Shown: positions 40,444-51,338, numbered from the stretch's first letter. The stretch is 64,000 nt of DNA from Prochilodus magdalenae (GCA_024036415.1 JAMWET010006774.1:169192-233191), one strand, 5' to 3'. Translations and numbers: made by a program. The notes: a model not told the origin generated them from the letters alone.

Positions 40444-43400
40444 TCAAACCACAGGGTAGGTGATGTATGTTGCAATACCACACTGGTTATCCTTGTTCCT
40501 GGACATCTTGATGTAGCCTCCTTCACCCCAACTAGGACCATAGCTGTGAAATATATTAATATATTAGTGTGGCACATTCAGAGCTCTTAGCTCAATTTGA
40601 TGTCTTGATTAAAGAGTCTCCTGAGCAGTGTTTATGTTTCATGCCTGTTTAATGACAGTTTTAGTCTTTTGAGGAAATCAGAATAAGCCAATGAGTTTTA
40701 CCGAAACAAGATAACATTGAAAAAAACGCTTTCATTGAAACAACACAACTGATTAAAAAAATCTGATTAAAAGCAACAACAGAGTCATGTCATTTCGTAG
40801 AGTGAGTGCAGCATGACTAAAAATTTGTAAAAGTAATTAAATTAATGAAAATGTGACTAAAATGTATATATATATATATATTTATATATAAGACAAGTGA
40901 CTAAAACTAAATTAAAATCAGCTGCCAAAATTAACACTGTATTTAAAATAATTATAAATGCCTGGATGTTGCTGCGGCACATAATCAGGACTCCAAAATG
41001 TATTGCGTTATTGAGACATATTGATTTGGGGCGAATCAACAGGTCTCCAATTTGAGAGACTTTTCTTCATATCTTGCTTTGGAAGCTGTAGCAAGACTGA
41101 CAGCTCTTACACATAATGCGGTGTACTTATAGAATATATAAAGCCCTTACAAGGTAAAATACTGGCCTATAATGAGGCTCTATAGGCTATGGGATATTTT
41201 TGAAAGTGTTGAAATTGTGTTGATGAAAACTTCTATTCTTTCTGTGTTCACTGTGATCTGGAATTGTCCTTTTGGTGATTGGCTAGCTCCTTCATTTACC
41301 TGTTCTTGACCAGCCAGTAGTCCTGCTGACCTTCACGACCATAACCAACAACCAGAACAGCATGAGACAACTGCTTGCTGCTGCAGTTTGGCTCATCATA
41401 CACACCTGCAATTAACACATTTATTCAGTAAACTCCATTAACCAATCAGTAAATTCCATAACCAATCAGTAAACTCCCTTAACCAATCAGTAAACTCCAT
41501 TAACCAACCATTATACCTCTTGAACCAATCACCAAAGCTCATTACCCAATCACTAACTTCTTTAACCAATCAGTAAACTCCATTAGCTACTTAGTAAAAT
41601 TCATTAGCCAATCACGAAACTTCATTAACCGGTTACTGCTTTAAGTCCTATGTTTAGGCTATTGGTTGTCATTGTGCACACTCTAAATAATACCACATAT
41701 GCTGGACAATATTGGTGCCACATTGCTGACACCTGAGGAACAAATAGAGCTTCACCTGTACAATCCCAGTTTAACCCCAGATGATGAGTAACGGTTTGTT
41801 TCTGAGTGTCACCTGATTTGTAGTGCTGAAAGCTTTCTTTGGTGGCATCTATGGCCACAGCAATGGGTCCAGTTGTGGCTACCATTTCCTGCAGATAGTT
41901 CTCATTTCTGTTTAACTTTAAGCTGTAACTATGACAGGAAGTCACAGTATTTTGTGGCTTATACTGGCACTGTCCGTCCTGGAGACAGAGAGAAAAAAAA
42001 TGAGGAGATGTTGATGGACACATAACCTCCTTGTCATGCGCACGTCAAGCCCTACGCGTGATATAACGCCTCTGAACTCTTTATAAGCTGTCTTGTCAGT
42101 TTGTTTGTTAGCACTTACCAAGCCTTTAATTTCCCGCCTTGCTATATTTGGTTTTTAGATCCCTTGCTCTGTTTTTTAACTACGTCTTTGGTTTTTGCCC
42201 TTTGTTTGTATTGTTGGCCGGTTCCTGACTTTTCTGCCTGTTTTGACCTCGTTTTTGTCTGTGCCCTCTTCTAAATAAATTGTTAAGCCTATCTGCGCGC
42301 GTCCTGATTTGCCCGACCCTGACACTCCTATTTCAGAAGCTCCACTTGTTATAGGTGTCACCTCACCTTGCCGACATATGGATAGGTGATTTCTGCCTCC
42401 AGGCCTCCTTTGTGGATGTAATCAAAGGCCCTGTGTGGCCAACCTTTATTGCAGCCATTGTTTCCAGATTCCTGGGAGCAGTCCACCAGCTGTTGCTCAC
42501 TCAGAGATACCAGCTTCCTTGTTTTCAGGAACATCTGACCCTCCAGTGCCCCTGTCTGAAAGAGATCCAGGTACAGACACATGCTTAGAAAAAATGATCT
42601 CCTGTCAGAGAGTGCTCAGTTCCAGGCCCAGGGAAATTTCCTTCAGGCACAGAACCTGACATCATTGACACACAGCGCAACAAACGTGTTCAGCCAGAAC
42701 CTGCTATTCTTCACCAACAGAGCTGGAGAGAAACCACCTAGACTCTACAGTACACAAGAGCAGTAAGGAGCTGCTGCATCTCTGTCCGACCCCAGGTTTA
42801 TTCTGAATAGCAGGATGAGAGTAGGCTCTCTGGAGAGACACACTTAGACCCAATCCCATTTCACCCCTGGTCTCTAACACTTAGCCCTACCTCTCTGTTG
42901 CGTATGTTTACGTCTAGAGGTAGGGTTGTCCTGATTGTTGCTGAGATGGAGAGGTAAGGCAAAGTGTTAGGGTTGCATTGCTCTTCAAACTGAGATTTTT
43001 CAGAGGCACACTCCAAACGGAGTGTTAGGAGAAACTTCCCAGAATGCCCTGGGAGTCATCGGCAAGATGTCTGCACAAGCGACTAAAGAGACCCATTCAT
43101 ATGAGTATGTTCTCTGTTAAACCGAGATCTGAGATGACCACTGTTCTGTAAGATAACCGCTGTTAAAGCATTTTATGGTTATTTTCTTCATAACATGTAA
43201 TAAGCTAATGTCTAGGCACTACCTAGCGAAATTTCCCATTCCACCTTAAATGGTGCAGCAGTTACTTTCTGGTACCTGAGGCACCATTTAAGGAATGGGA
43301 AATTTCACTAGGTAGTGCCTAGACATTAGCTTATTACATGTTATGAAGAAAATAACCATAAAATGCTTTAACAGCGGTTATCTTACAGAACAGTGGTCAT

Positions 43401-45082
43401 CTCAGATCTCGGTTTAACAGAGAACATACTCATATGAATGGGCTACATTCGATCATGAAGCTGGAGATTAAAAAGCCTAGTTTAATTCTTGGCAGGGATA
43501 ATAAATAATGGTCATCTGCGTCTTTGAAGGTATATGATGCCCTAAATGTATTTAAGTAGTGAGGAGCTGAACTTTTCCCTCCTCTGCTGTCACTGCCCTG
43601 TGCCGTAGTGTAGTTGACAATGCTGTGACATGTATCCCCAAAAATAACAACGGCCCCTTTCTGATCACTGCCCAGTCCAGGTAGTCCTCAAACTCAAAAA
43701 ACACCAGTAGCAGCCATACAGATGGGCTCCAAACGCTGCTGAGAAACTCTTACAGATGTTCTGTTCTGCAGAGGTAACGGACAAAATTTGAGGAGTGCCA
43801 CAGCCTGAGGAAGAGAGACCTGTACTACAAACATATCAGAGACAAACACTCCAGTACGGTTAGTAACGAGACCCCCACTCTGACTGGAAGGAGGGCAACA
43901 TAGTGAAGGCGTCACCATCAGTGAGATATGATTATATAATGCACATAGTTAAATACATATAATATTTATTGTATATAATACTGCTAATATATAATATAGA
44001 GAGTTTATAAATCCTTCTTCTACCTCGTCTGTCCTGCTGTTACTCACCGCAGCGAAGGCCCAGCTGGATTGACAGGGCAATCGCTGGTCTTTAACTGGAG
44101 TCACCAAGCCCTCTTTCTTCCAGTCTATATCACTGGGCAGAGCGCCGACACGTGTCTTTCTGAGGTCTGCAGTTGCACTGGGAACCTCTGTCATGTTGAA
44201 GGATCCCAGACCACCGCTGAACCTGGCCTGGTACTCCTGGTTATCCTTTTAAAGAGACAGAGGGTGGAGAAGGAGATGGTGGCAAAGAATAGGGCGGAGA
44301 AGGCAATATGGACAGGTAGATGGTGGAAAAGATGGAGAATGGTGAAGAGAGAGATGGTGGACATGGAGGTGGTAGAGAAGGAGATTGTAGGGAGGGAGAT
44401 GATGGAGAAAGAGATGGTTTAGAAGGAGACAGTGGAGAAAGATATGGTAAAAAAGGAGATGGTGGCGAGGGAGAAGATAGAGAAGGAGATGGTGGAGAGG
44501 TAGGTAATAGAGAGGTAGATGACGATGAGGGAGATCATGGAGAAGGAGATGGTGGAGAAGATGGAGATGATGCAGATACTTCTTAAACAGCCCATAATAT
44601 CTGAGAAAGCTAAAAGCTGCAGGTCTCAGTATAAGGTATCTCACCATGTCTGCAAACTGGTTCATCCCGAGTCTGTAGCTCTTGATCCCCTGATCAGCCA
44701 GCAGGTTGTGCTCCAGGACCATCTTACGATTGTCCAGCCAGATCATCTTACGCTGAGACTCCTCCTCCTCTGACCCGTAACTCTTACCTGATAGACACAC
44801 ATACACTGCTTCATTCCAAACACATGCTAACCCTGCACATCCTGGACTAATCCCACACTGCTGATGATGTAAGTGTACAGTTACACACAGCTACTGTTTA
44901 TTTACTAAATCTGAGGAAAAAGTTTTAAATCAGTCTATAGTTTCTGTTATTAGCAGGGGGCGCTATATCAATATATACTAACCAAACTTCTCTTTCCAGG
45001 CATGGAACTCCAGATCCTCCAGAGAGATACTGGCTGCTCTGGCCACGACAACAAGAAAGGTGACAGCAAGCAGAACCCTCAT
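40444..45082 (-). CDS. cathepsin L-like protein, copy D, catalytic Cys replaced by Ser
   Basis: Seven exons: 44983-45082, 44645-44787, 44048-44245, 42367-42555, 41813-41978, 41300-41405 and 40444-40543, with GT-AG sites and lengths 100, 143, 198, 189, 166, 106 and 100. They join to 333 codons plus TGA. Signal peptide [19 protein letters not shown]29 propeptide with a complete ERFNIN spacing (E42, R46, W50, N53, V57, N61) and a GxNxFxD motif (74-80); sequon N98; mature domain from about L117. At the active site the usual QxxCGSCW reads QRLPCQSSW: oxyanion Gln135 is kept with one extra loop residue, Gly becomes Gln140, and the nucleophile becomes Ser142. His280 and Asn300 are kept; NSWG reads NSYG. 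Known C1A members with Cys-to-Ser are silicateins and TINAG-type pseudoproteases. Proteolytic activity is therefore unlikely, but the frame is undamaged. It could be a functional pseudoenzyme or a young pseudogene. Confidence 0.88.
40863..40890. repeat. (TA)n microsatellite in copy D intron 6
   Basis: Short tandem tatata run about 410 bases before exon 6 on the plus-strand map. Confidence 0.9.
41408..41636. repeat. 21-bp minisatellite in copy D intron 5
   Basis: About 11 degenerate units. On the minus strand the consensus is tactgattggttaatggagtt, the same as in copy A (3796-4656). The array ends a few tens of bases before the exon 6 acceptor in both genes. Confidence 0.95.
42032..42324. mobile_element. 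Solo LTR in copy D intron 4, perfect 5-bp target duplication
   Basis: The 293-base segment begins TGTCATGCG and ends CCTGACA. CTCCT flanks it on both sides (42027-42031 and 42325-42329). It lies 43 bases from the exon 4 donor. It contains an AATAAA-like aaataaat near 42273 (plus strand). Confidence 0.88.
43092..43442. repeat. 351-bp near-perfect inverted repeat in copy D intron 3
   Basis: Left arm 43092-43256 and right arm 43281-43442 are reverse complements with one visible substitution (acctagCgaaa against acctagTgaaa) and one 3-base indel, around a 24-base loop. A transcript of the intron could fold into a hairpin of about 160 base pairs. It may be a foldback MITE; no flanking duplication was identified. 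Confidence 0.92.
44048..44245 (-). other. Copy D exon 3, altered active site
   Basis: The exon encodes the end of the propeptide and the start of the mature domain. The active-site codons are TGT CAA TCC AGC TGG, where copy A and copy B have TGT GGG TCC TGC TGG. The Cys-to-Ser step needs one base (TGC to AGC); Gly-to-Gln needs all three bases of GGG to CAA to change. Confidence 0.9.
44250..44590. repeat. Purine-rich minisatellite in copy D intron 2
   Basis: Degenerate units of the type gaaggagatggtggaga run across nearly the whole intron, with strong purine bias on the plus strand. Gly-Asp-Gly-Glu and His-Leu frames over it are artefacts. Confidence 0.9.
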
Positions 45083-45270
45083 TCTACCCAGAGTAAGAGT
45101 GAGGGTTAAAAGAGGTTTAGAGAATAACCACATTTAGTTATTTCTATTTAAATGATAAGTAATATTTGCATAATACTTAAATTAGCAGGTCATTTATTTA
45201 GGTGGATTTAAATGTACCAGTAAGGTTTTATTGCAGCTTTCACATGTATATTTTTGCCAGCATAAAAGTC

Positions 45271-45354
45271 ACCTTAAAAAGGTGGTTTTTTTTGCCAGCA
45301 TATATATATATATATATATATATGCTGGCAAAAAAGTCACCTTTATAAGGTGGT
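45271..45354. repeat. AT-cored inverted repeat upstream of copy D
   Basis: Arms built from aaggtgg..ttttttgccagc and their complement flank a (TA)n core, 190-270 bases upstream of the copy D start codon. It may extrude as a cruciform. A third gccagcata copy lies at 45256. Confidence 0.8.
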
Positions 45355-45711
45355 AGTAACATTAGCCTCCTATATATTGTGCATTTGCATTTAGATATGT
45401 ATAAAACTTCTAAAGTAATTAGAACGTTTCCTGGCCTGTTGTGGCCTGTTCCACTACTGAAGGAGATAAAAGGTTGATTCTAAGTGTTGAATATGAATTT
45501 GGTAGCTCTTTATGCAAACTCGCAATACATGGTCCAAAAAGGATTCAGTACAAATAAAGAGAGCATCATTAGGCTGAAAAAACAAACCACACATATCAGA
45601 GAGATAACTGAAATATTAGGAGTGGCCAGATTCAGATATGAAATATGGGGTGTGTTCCTGGGGTCCTGGACTCACCTATTTATCCAGAGTTGGCATCAGC
45701 ACTTTACCAGC

Positions 45712-45905
45712 AATTGTTACACCATTAGGAGTAAACTACACTGTCAGGGGTAATCAAGTAAAGACTACACTGTTAGGAGTAAAGGAGTATAGACTACACC
45801 ATTAGGAGTAAAGACTACACTGTCAGGGGTAATCAAGTAAAGACTACACTGTTAGGAGTAAAGGAGTATAGACTACACCATTAGGAGTAAAGGAGTATAG
45901 ACTGG
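45712..45905. repeat. Minisatellite with higher-order unit
   Basis: Units such as agactacactgttaggagta alternate with aatcaagtaaag variants, giving a roughly 90-base block present twice. Confidence 0.85.
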
Positions 45906-46499
45906 ACCGTTGGCTGTGTCGTAGCAGCTGCACGGTGTTGGAATCGATGTAATTTAATGTGAGAGTGAATAAACATGTTAAATAGAGAATCCTTTCATCC
46001 AATCCCTTCATCTCACCATCGTAACTGTGTTTCATACTGTCTATTTACATTGTACTGGTATCGGAACACAGATACTCATGTTTGTATCCTAAACACATGT
46101 ATCCTGTTACTCCTCAACACTGAATATTACCACATCATAACTCACCTGTGTAAAGATCTACCAGTTCTACCAGTCTTACCTGTATGTGGTGCTCTGCAAC
46201 CCTGCTGCTCTGCTGAAGTGAGTACATCTCCCCCGTCAGCTCCGGGTTTTATTCTGACTTTAACCACCACGTGGTCTGGGCTAACGGTGCTCGTAACCTC
46301 ATTCTCCTCACCACAATCAGCAGACCCTCTTATCAAGATCATGCTGAACACGAACAAACAGGAGGTGCTAATACAGAGACACCATGTGCTGTTGGCCAAT
46401 GACCCTAAAGGTGACGGTGACCAGGCCCTGGTGAAATCTGCACTTTTAGTTTTCTAGCATACTTATTACCCAAACTACCTGCCATTCCAAGTGGTTTTG

Positions 46500-46930
46500 T
46501 CTCGTTCTGTTAAACCCTGGTTTCTCCCTGAGTCGTGCTCCTGTGGGATTCTGAACTGAAGATGACCCGCTGCCATTCCAAGTCACACCATTGCAGTCTT
46601 TGGTGACGGTGACATGGTGTTAAAGACAGCCGTCGTAATGGTCTAACGGTAACGTGCATGTAGTCCTGTGTGGTGCAACCATCTGCCAGTGGTGCTGCAC
46701 TAACAGGATGACTCATGGAGCACATCACTACTCGCTGCATGTCTGTAATTGGTGGGTCAATCAGGTACAGAGACTAGGCCCGTCCATGCTTACATCACCC
46801 ACACAGCCGAACATGAAACCTGATCATTCACATGTCTCACAGTGTCAAACCTACCCATCAAGATTCTTTCCTGTCGGTTGATTCCTCCTGGGTGCAGCTA
46901 TTTGTGCTACTGTTCTTTTGATGATAAAGT
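46500..46930. repeat. Spacer repeat block related to 29180, 55060 and 56150
   Basis: Carries cattgcagtctttggtgac, gcatgtagtcctgtgtgg and the end gggtgcagctattt followed by ttttgatgataa. It is shared with the other blocks and not coding. Confidence 0.65.
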
Positions 46931-48060
46931 GTAATTGTGGTTCGCTTTCCTCAGTTGTTGAAACTGGACGCTACCATACACTACCCCATACATAGTCATA
47001 TAATATATCATACATTACAATCATAATTCATGTGTGAGACCCCTGCTGGGTGAATCATGCAGATTTCTGGTGAACGTGGATCAGCATGAGAGTAGGATTG
47101 AAGAAGAGACTAAGTGGGGCTTTGACACCTGAATTACTGCAAGTGCTTCAGTATGACTCAGCAGATAGAGGCTGGTTCTACCTGTAGTGTGAGGTGCTGT
47201 GTGGTGCTCACTGCTTCTTTCTCTTTATCTGTTAAGATTCTTGACTGGTGAGATGTGTTGTATTTGTGGAGAAGTGAATTATAATGAGTTGGCTACCTGA
47301 AATAAATAATCAGCCACAGAAACCAAAGGCCACCAACATCCAGCTCATAGAATAGCTCTAGAATTTTCCCACAGTTTTAATTTTAACCCTAATCCAGTAC
47401 ATCACAAAACCCAGGGATTTTATACATGGATTATTAAAAATACAAATATCAATAACCTTCACCTTTTAAACCATTCCTGTTCCGGGCGTCATCTCATTGT
47501 TGCTGCTCTACTGCACCTGTTTTTAATTTCCTTAACACCAAAGCAGCTGAAACTGATCAGTAACCCCCCTTGCTACTTAACTGACCCAATCAATATCCTA
47601 GAAGTTAAACTGGGTTGATGCTATATAAAAAGTGTTTCTTTTTTTTCATAATTTAATTCATAATTTAAGTAAACTAAGACAGCTTTGCCTACCCAATCTT
47701 TGTGTACAGTCTTGGCGCAGGCCCCAGGCTCTTTAGGTTGGGATGTATGGCTTGTTTGGTCTTTGTGTACTAATCAGTTCCAGAGGTAGTTAATTAAAAT
47801 TGAAGGGATGGTGCAATACAACATTTGTGCAGCGATGATTAATATCAGCCACTGTCTGTCTGTCGGATCTTTGCACAAGTGAGTTGCGTAAAAACACAGG
47901 AAGCTGTTAAGTAATCAAACGCTATTTTGCTAAAACTGGTGAGATGCCGAGCCTCATGGTGGACTCAGGATTGTCAGGTACATGACAGTCTTGAAGTAAA
48001 TCTATCCAAAAGAGCACAAGAACTGTTGGTTTAAATGGGTTTCAGTCTGAATTACTGAGC
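46931..48060. other. Spacer without recognised feature
   Basis: About 1.1 kb with no coding motif or clear repeat boundary. A piece at 47500-47600 resembles sequence inside the Tc1 element at 34700-34800 (ctttggtgttaa / aaaccagct-type strings, inverted). Confidence 0.4.
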
Positions 48061-48083
48061 TGTATAGCTACATTAAGATTAAG

Positions 48084-48325
48084 ATGTTGAGGAAAAAGAA
48101 AGCAGCAATGGCGCCACCAAGTGATCTGCTGAAGAACCTCTTCTACGTCTTCTTATCTTCAGTAGTTGATCTGTACTGGCTTTCTGGATATAAAACAACA
48201 TCTGGAATAACAGTGCAAACACTCACAGGTAATCTATACGCTCCGCCATCTTGGTCCTACTGTTTACTACCGCTGTGCAGTGCCCTCTGTTGATGTTCTC
48301 TGGCTCCAATAAAAACTGGTAAAAA
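48084..48325 (+). other. Retroposed transcript-like copy with small open frame (copy 2 of 3)
   Basis: ATG at 48084 opens a 69-codon frame ending at TGA: MLRKKKAAMAPPSDLLKNLF..., with LSGYKTTSGITVQTLTGNLY and SWSYCLLPLC. AATAAA follows at about 48308. No protein family is recognised, and the hydrophobic middle is short. It could be a processed pseudogene or a repeat. Confidence 0.5.
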
Positions 48326-50170
48326 CCAAGTTCTGACCCACAGTGTAGTGTACTTATACAGTCACATGACCAGTTACCTCACATTTACCTCAGAGCTGTT
48401 ATTACTGTATCCACTGTTTAGAGCTAGCTGCTGCTAACACTGCTCAGTTCACCTGAAATATGTTTAGTCTAGCTGTTAGCTGTTACAATCACTAAACCCA
48501 CGTTTATACTCGGAGTGGGCTGCGTTTTTCTCACCAGTGTTACCCACCGCCATTTTCTTTGGGTGAAGCTGGCTGAGAGCTGAGGAGGCCGCAGTGCATG
48601 ATGGGCTACAGTACACCATGAAGATAGCTCCCCCTGTACACTAGAACATCTGACTGGACTAACATACATACTTTTAGGTATTCAGTCACAGGGAGCTTAT
48701 TTTTGGCCAGTGAGTTTACTGTGTAGTGTTAGTGTGTAGTACATAACTGATATGCATCTTCTGTGGGTACCAAAACAGGGGTAATACTGGAACTGGCGGT
48801 CCCAAATTCAATCGCCACGTTACATGCACCCATAGGTAAAAGAACAAAGAAACAACACCAGTAGTGATGAATAAACAGGTAAACTGTAATGCTGAATGAA
48901 GTTACTCCATGATGCAAATGTCACAAACAAGTTACTTAATGTGCATCAGTATGCGCAATTTGCGAAAGTCGTTAAATGCGATAATTTTGAAAGTAAGGTC
49001 AGGAATTGTCCAAAAGTATGATCCGTGTGACTGTGGCACCAAAGAAAAGCACTGATATAGGTCGGGAACAGGGCCCGCCTGGTACAGGAGTTTCCTTTTC
49101 GCCTGCATCCAGACCCCTTCAATAGTCTGTGTATGTATGTCACAACTTCGTGTTGGTAAACTCTGTTGTTTAGTGCATTTAACAGGTGTGTGTGCATTTA
49201 ACGTGGCGATTGAATTTGGGACCGCCAGTTTCAGTACCAAAAAGGTCCATAACCTAAAAAATAAGAATGATGTGACAGTTCAGTGCTTTTTCTTGGTTAA
49301 AGAGCATAGAAATAATGAGCAGATGAACTCAAAAAAAGGAAAATGTCCCAGAAGGCTTTACTACTGTCCTTAGACATTACATGATATCAGACTAGTTTTG
49401 TACATCTATTGCATTGAAAGGCTGGTTTGGCACCCATGCTTTGCAGGTTCTAGAAGATCTTGATGAACAGATGTGCTGTTTGAGGTGAGATGCTTGTGTT
49501 GAGCAAAGCATGTTTTTACCAGCATCAAAAAGATAAGCACCCTTAGATAAGGTCTTATCCTCAGCCCACTCAACCACCCATAAAAAATGTTAATGTGTGC
49601 AAAATAAGAACCAGAACAGTGCTCAAGTAAACATTGTGGCCTGTCTCGATTATGCCCAAGAACACCTGGATGTTCCACACTGCCTCTGGGAAAAGAATAA
49701 AATGATCTATTGGCTCAGCACTGAAGTTGTAAACTCTCTGACTACAACTCACCAACTCTGGTACCTTAGAGGTAGCCATGCCGAGCCAGTGCGTAAACCC
49801 AGGAAGCCCTGTAGCTTCAGTCTTTGGTTTGCTTTTCAAGAAATTGCGAGTGAAAAGCCAGTGCAACTTTGAAAACCTGAAGTCCTGGACCACTCAAGAA
49901 GACCCCTTTAGAATGTGTGGTCTTGCTCTAGATCTGCTGAGGTTTAAGGACAAGCAGTTACAAGAAGAGGGGACGCTACACAATGGTACACATGGCCCTG
50001 TCCCAGCTGTTTTAATGTGATGCTGCCATCAAGTTCTAAATGACTTTTCATGAAATGGTAAAATGTCTCACGCTCAACATCTTACTGTATATGCGTTCCG
50101 TGTTCTGTCAGGAATAAAATAAGGGTCTTTGAGATAAGCAGATCATTGCATTCTGTTTTATGCAATTGAT
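48325..50170. repeat. Segmental duplication 2, third copy
   Basis: Same order of blocks as 33055-34625, with an additional roughly 450-base insertion at about 48760-49240. That insertion contains two inverted copies of a piece (gaactggcggtcccaaattc and gaatttgggaccgccagtt). Confidence 0.85.
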
Positions 50171-50469
50171 GTACATTTTACTACAGAATTGTTTGAGTCA
50201 GCGTTGTGGAGAAAAATCTCTGGTTTTCATTCTGACTTTACCAACCACATAGATGCCTATCACTGAGCTAAAGATGCCAGTTAGCACGCTCTGTACAGTA
50301 CAAATAGGCAATCTTATCTAAATCATCTTCTAGAGACATGGGCCAACACAATCACACTAATCCAAAATCACACACACTGCTGTACATGTGTTTTACTGAG
50401 CACACTGAGAAACACCACAGTGCAGGCTAGAAACAGTAAGTGAGTCTCTGTGTTAATGACTCTTTAAGA

Positions 50470-50720
50470 GCTGTAAAGCTCTTTGACTACAACTAACCAA
50501 CTCTGGTTCCTGAGAAGTAGCTGGGCAGATTCAAGGTATGACCTATCATGGCCTCTTACCTCAGTCTTTGATTGGTTTTCCAAGGAACTGTACCAGTGCA
50601 CCTCTGAGATCCAGATGTCCACCTGTGTCATGCCATGCATTTTAAACTCCAGATGAACATTCTGACTTTTTTCTGTCCCTGTGTCTTCAGAACAATTGTG
50701 ATCCATCAAATTCTTTACTA
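50470..50720. repeat. Diverged partial copy of duplication 2 motif
   Basis: Contains actacaactaaccaactctgg, tcagtctttgattggttttc and a related accagtgcacctctgaga, matching parts of 34090-34260. Another diverged copy is at 54200-54440. Confidence 0.6.
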
Positions 50721-50903
50721 AACTTGACCTCTGTAGTGCATATAAGCTTGTAAGACTTTACGAGGACGTGGAAAACTGCATTTTTGGGACTAAAGTATAC
50801 TTTGGTATATAAAATCTTAAGTGTACTTAGTATACTTTCCTTGTGATTCTGATTAATGTATCGAAGGTCTGCTATTTTCAATAGTGCTTATAAATAAACT
50901 TAA

Positions 50904-51319
50904 TGTCACCACTCCTGGTTTCCCTGACACCGCCCATCTTCCGAGCTTTATTTTGCACTACCCAATGATGTCATCCTCACATGTTCCCAGTCCTCCAATC
51001 AAACATTTTTCTCTCGGTCCTCTTTACCAGGGTACTGATTGGACACACCTGCTTCTTAATTTTGACTTACTCTTGATTCTCTCCTTGTTCTGTTTTGCTT
51101 CTCTGGTTTTTGACTCTCCTTTTGTTTATCTGTTTACTCACTTGTATTACCCCATGGGATTCGTTCGCTGGTTTATCGGATTAGACTCTGACTTTGACCC
51201 TGCATTACCCCTTTGGAGTTTGCCTGGATTCTGCTGTTATGCTCAACTGTCGGATTGTTTGATAAAACTGATTGGACTTTTAGCTCTGCAGGCGTCGAGT
51301 CAAGTTTTTGTTCCTGACA
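50904..51319 (+). mobile_element. Possible solo LTR
   Basis: Begins TGTCACCACTCC and ends TTCCTGACA, with an LTR-like T-rich body. No matching target duplication is visible at these ends (cttaa against ttatt). Confidence 0.4.
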
Positions 51320-51338
51320 TTATTACACTGGTAATATA

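Noticed and set aside
43694..43918. Minus-strand frame in copy D intron 3
   Set aside because: No recognisable domain, no repeat partner in the window and no splice context; possibly an old retroelement, but unsupported.
44249..44806. 185-codon frame on the minus strand rich in His and Leu
   Set aside because: Only the first part is copy D exon 2; the rest is read-through into the purine/pyrimidine minisatellite of intron 2.
46142..46399. Minus-strand frame with a hydrophobic start followed by CGEENEV, looking like a secreted-protein first exon with a GTAAGA donor
   Set aside because: The first codon is TTG, not ATG, no further exons with matching phase are visible, and no family is recognised.
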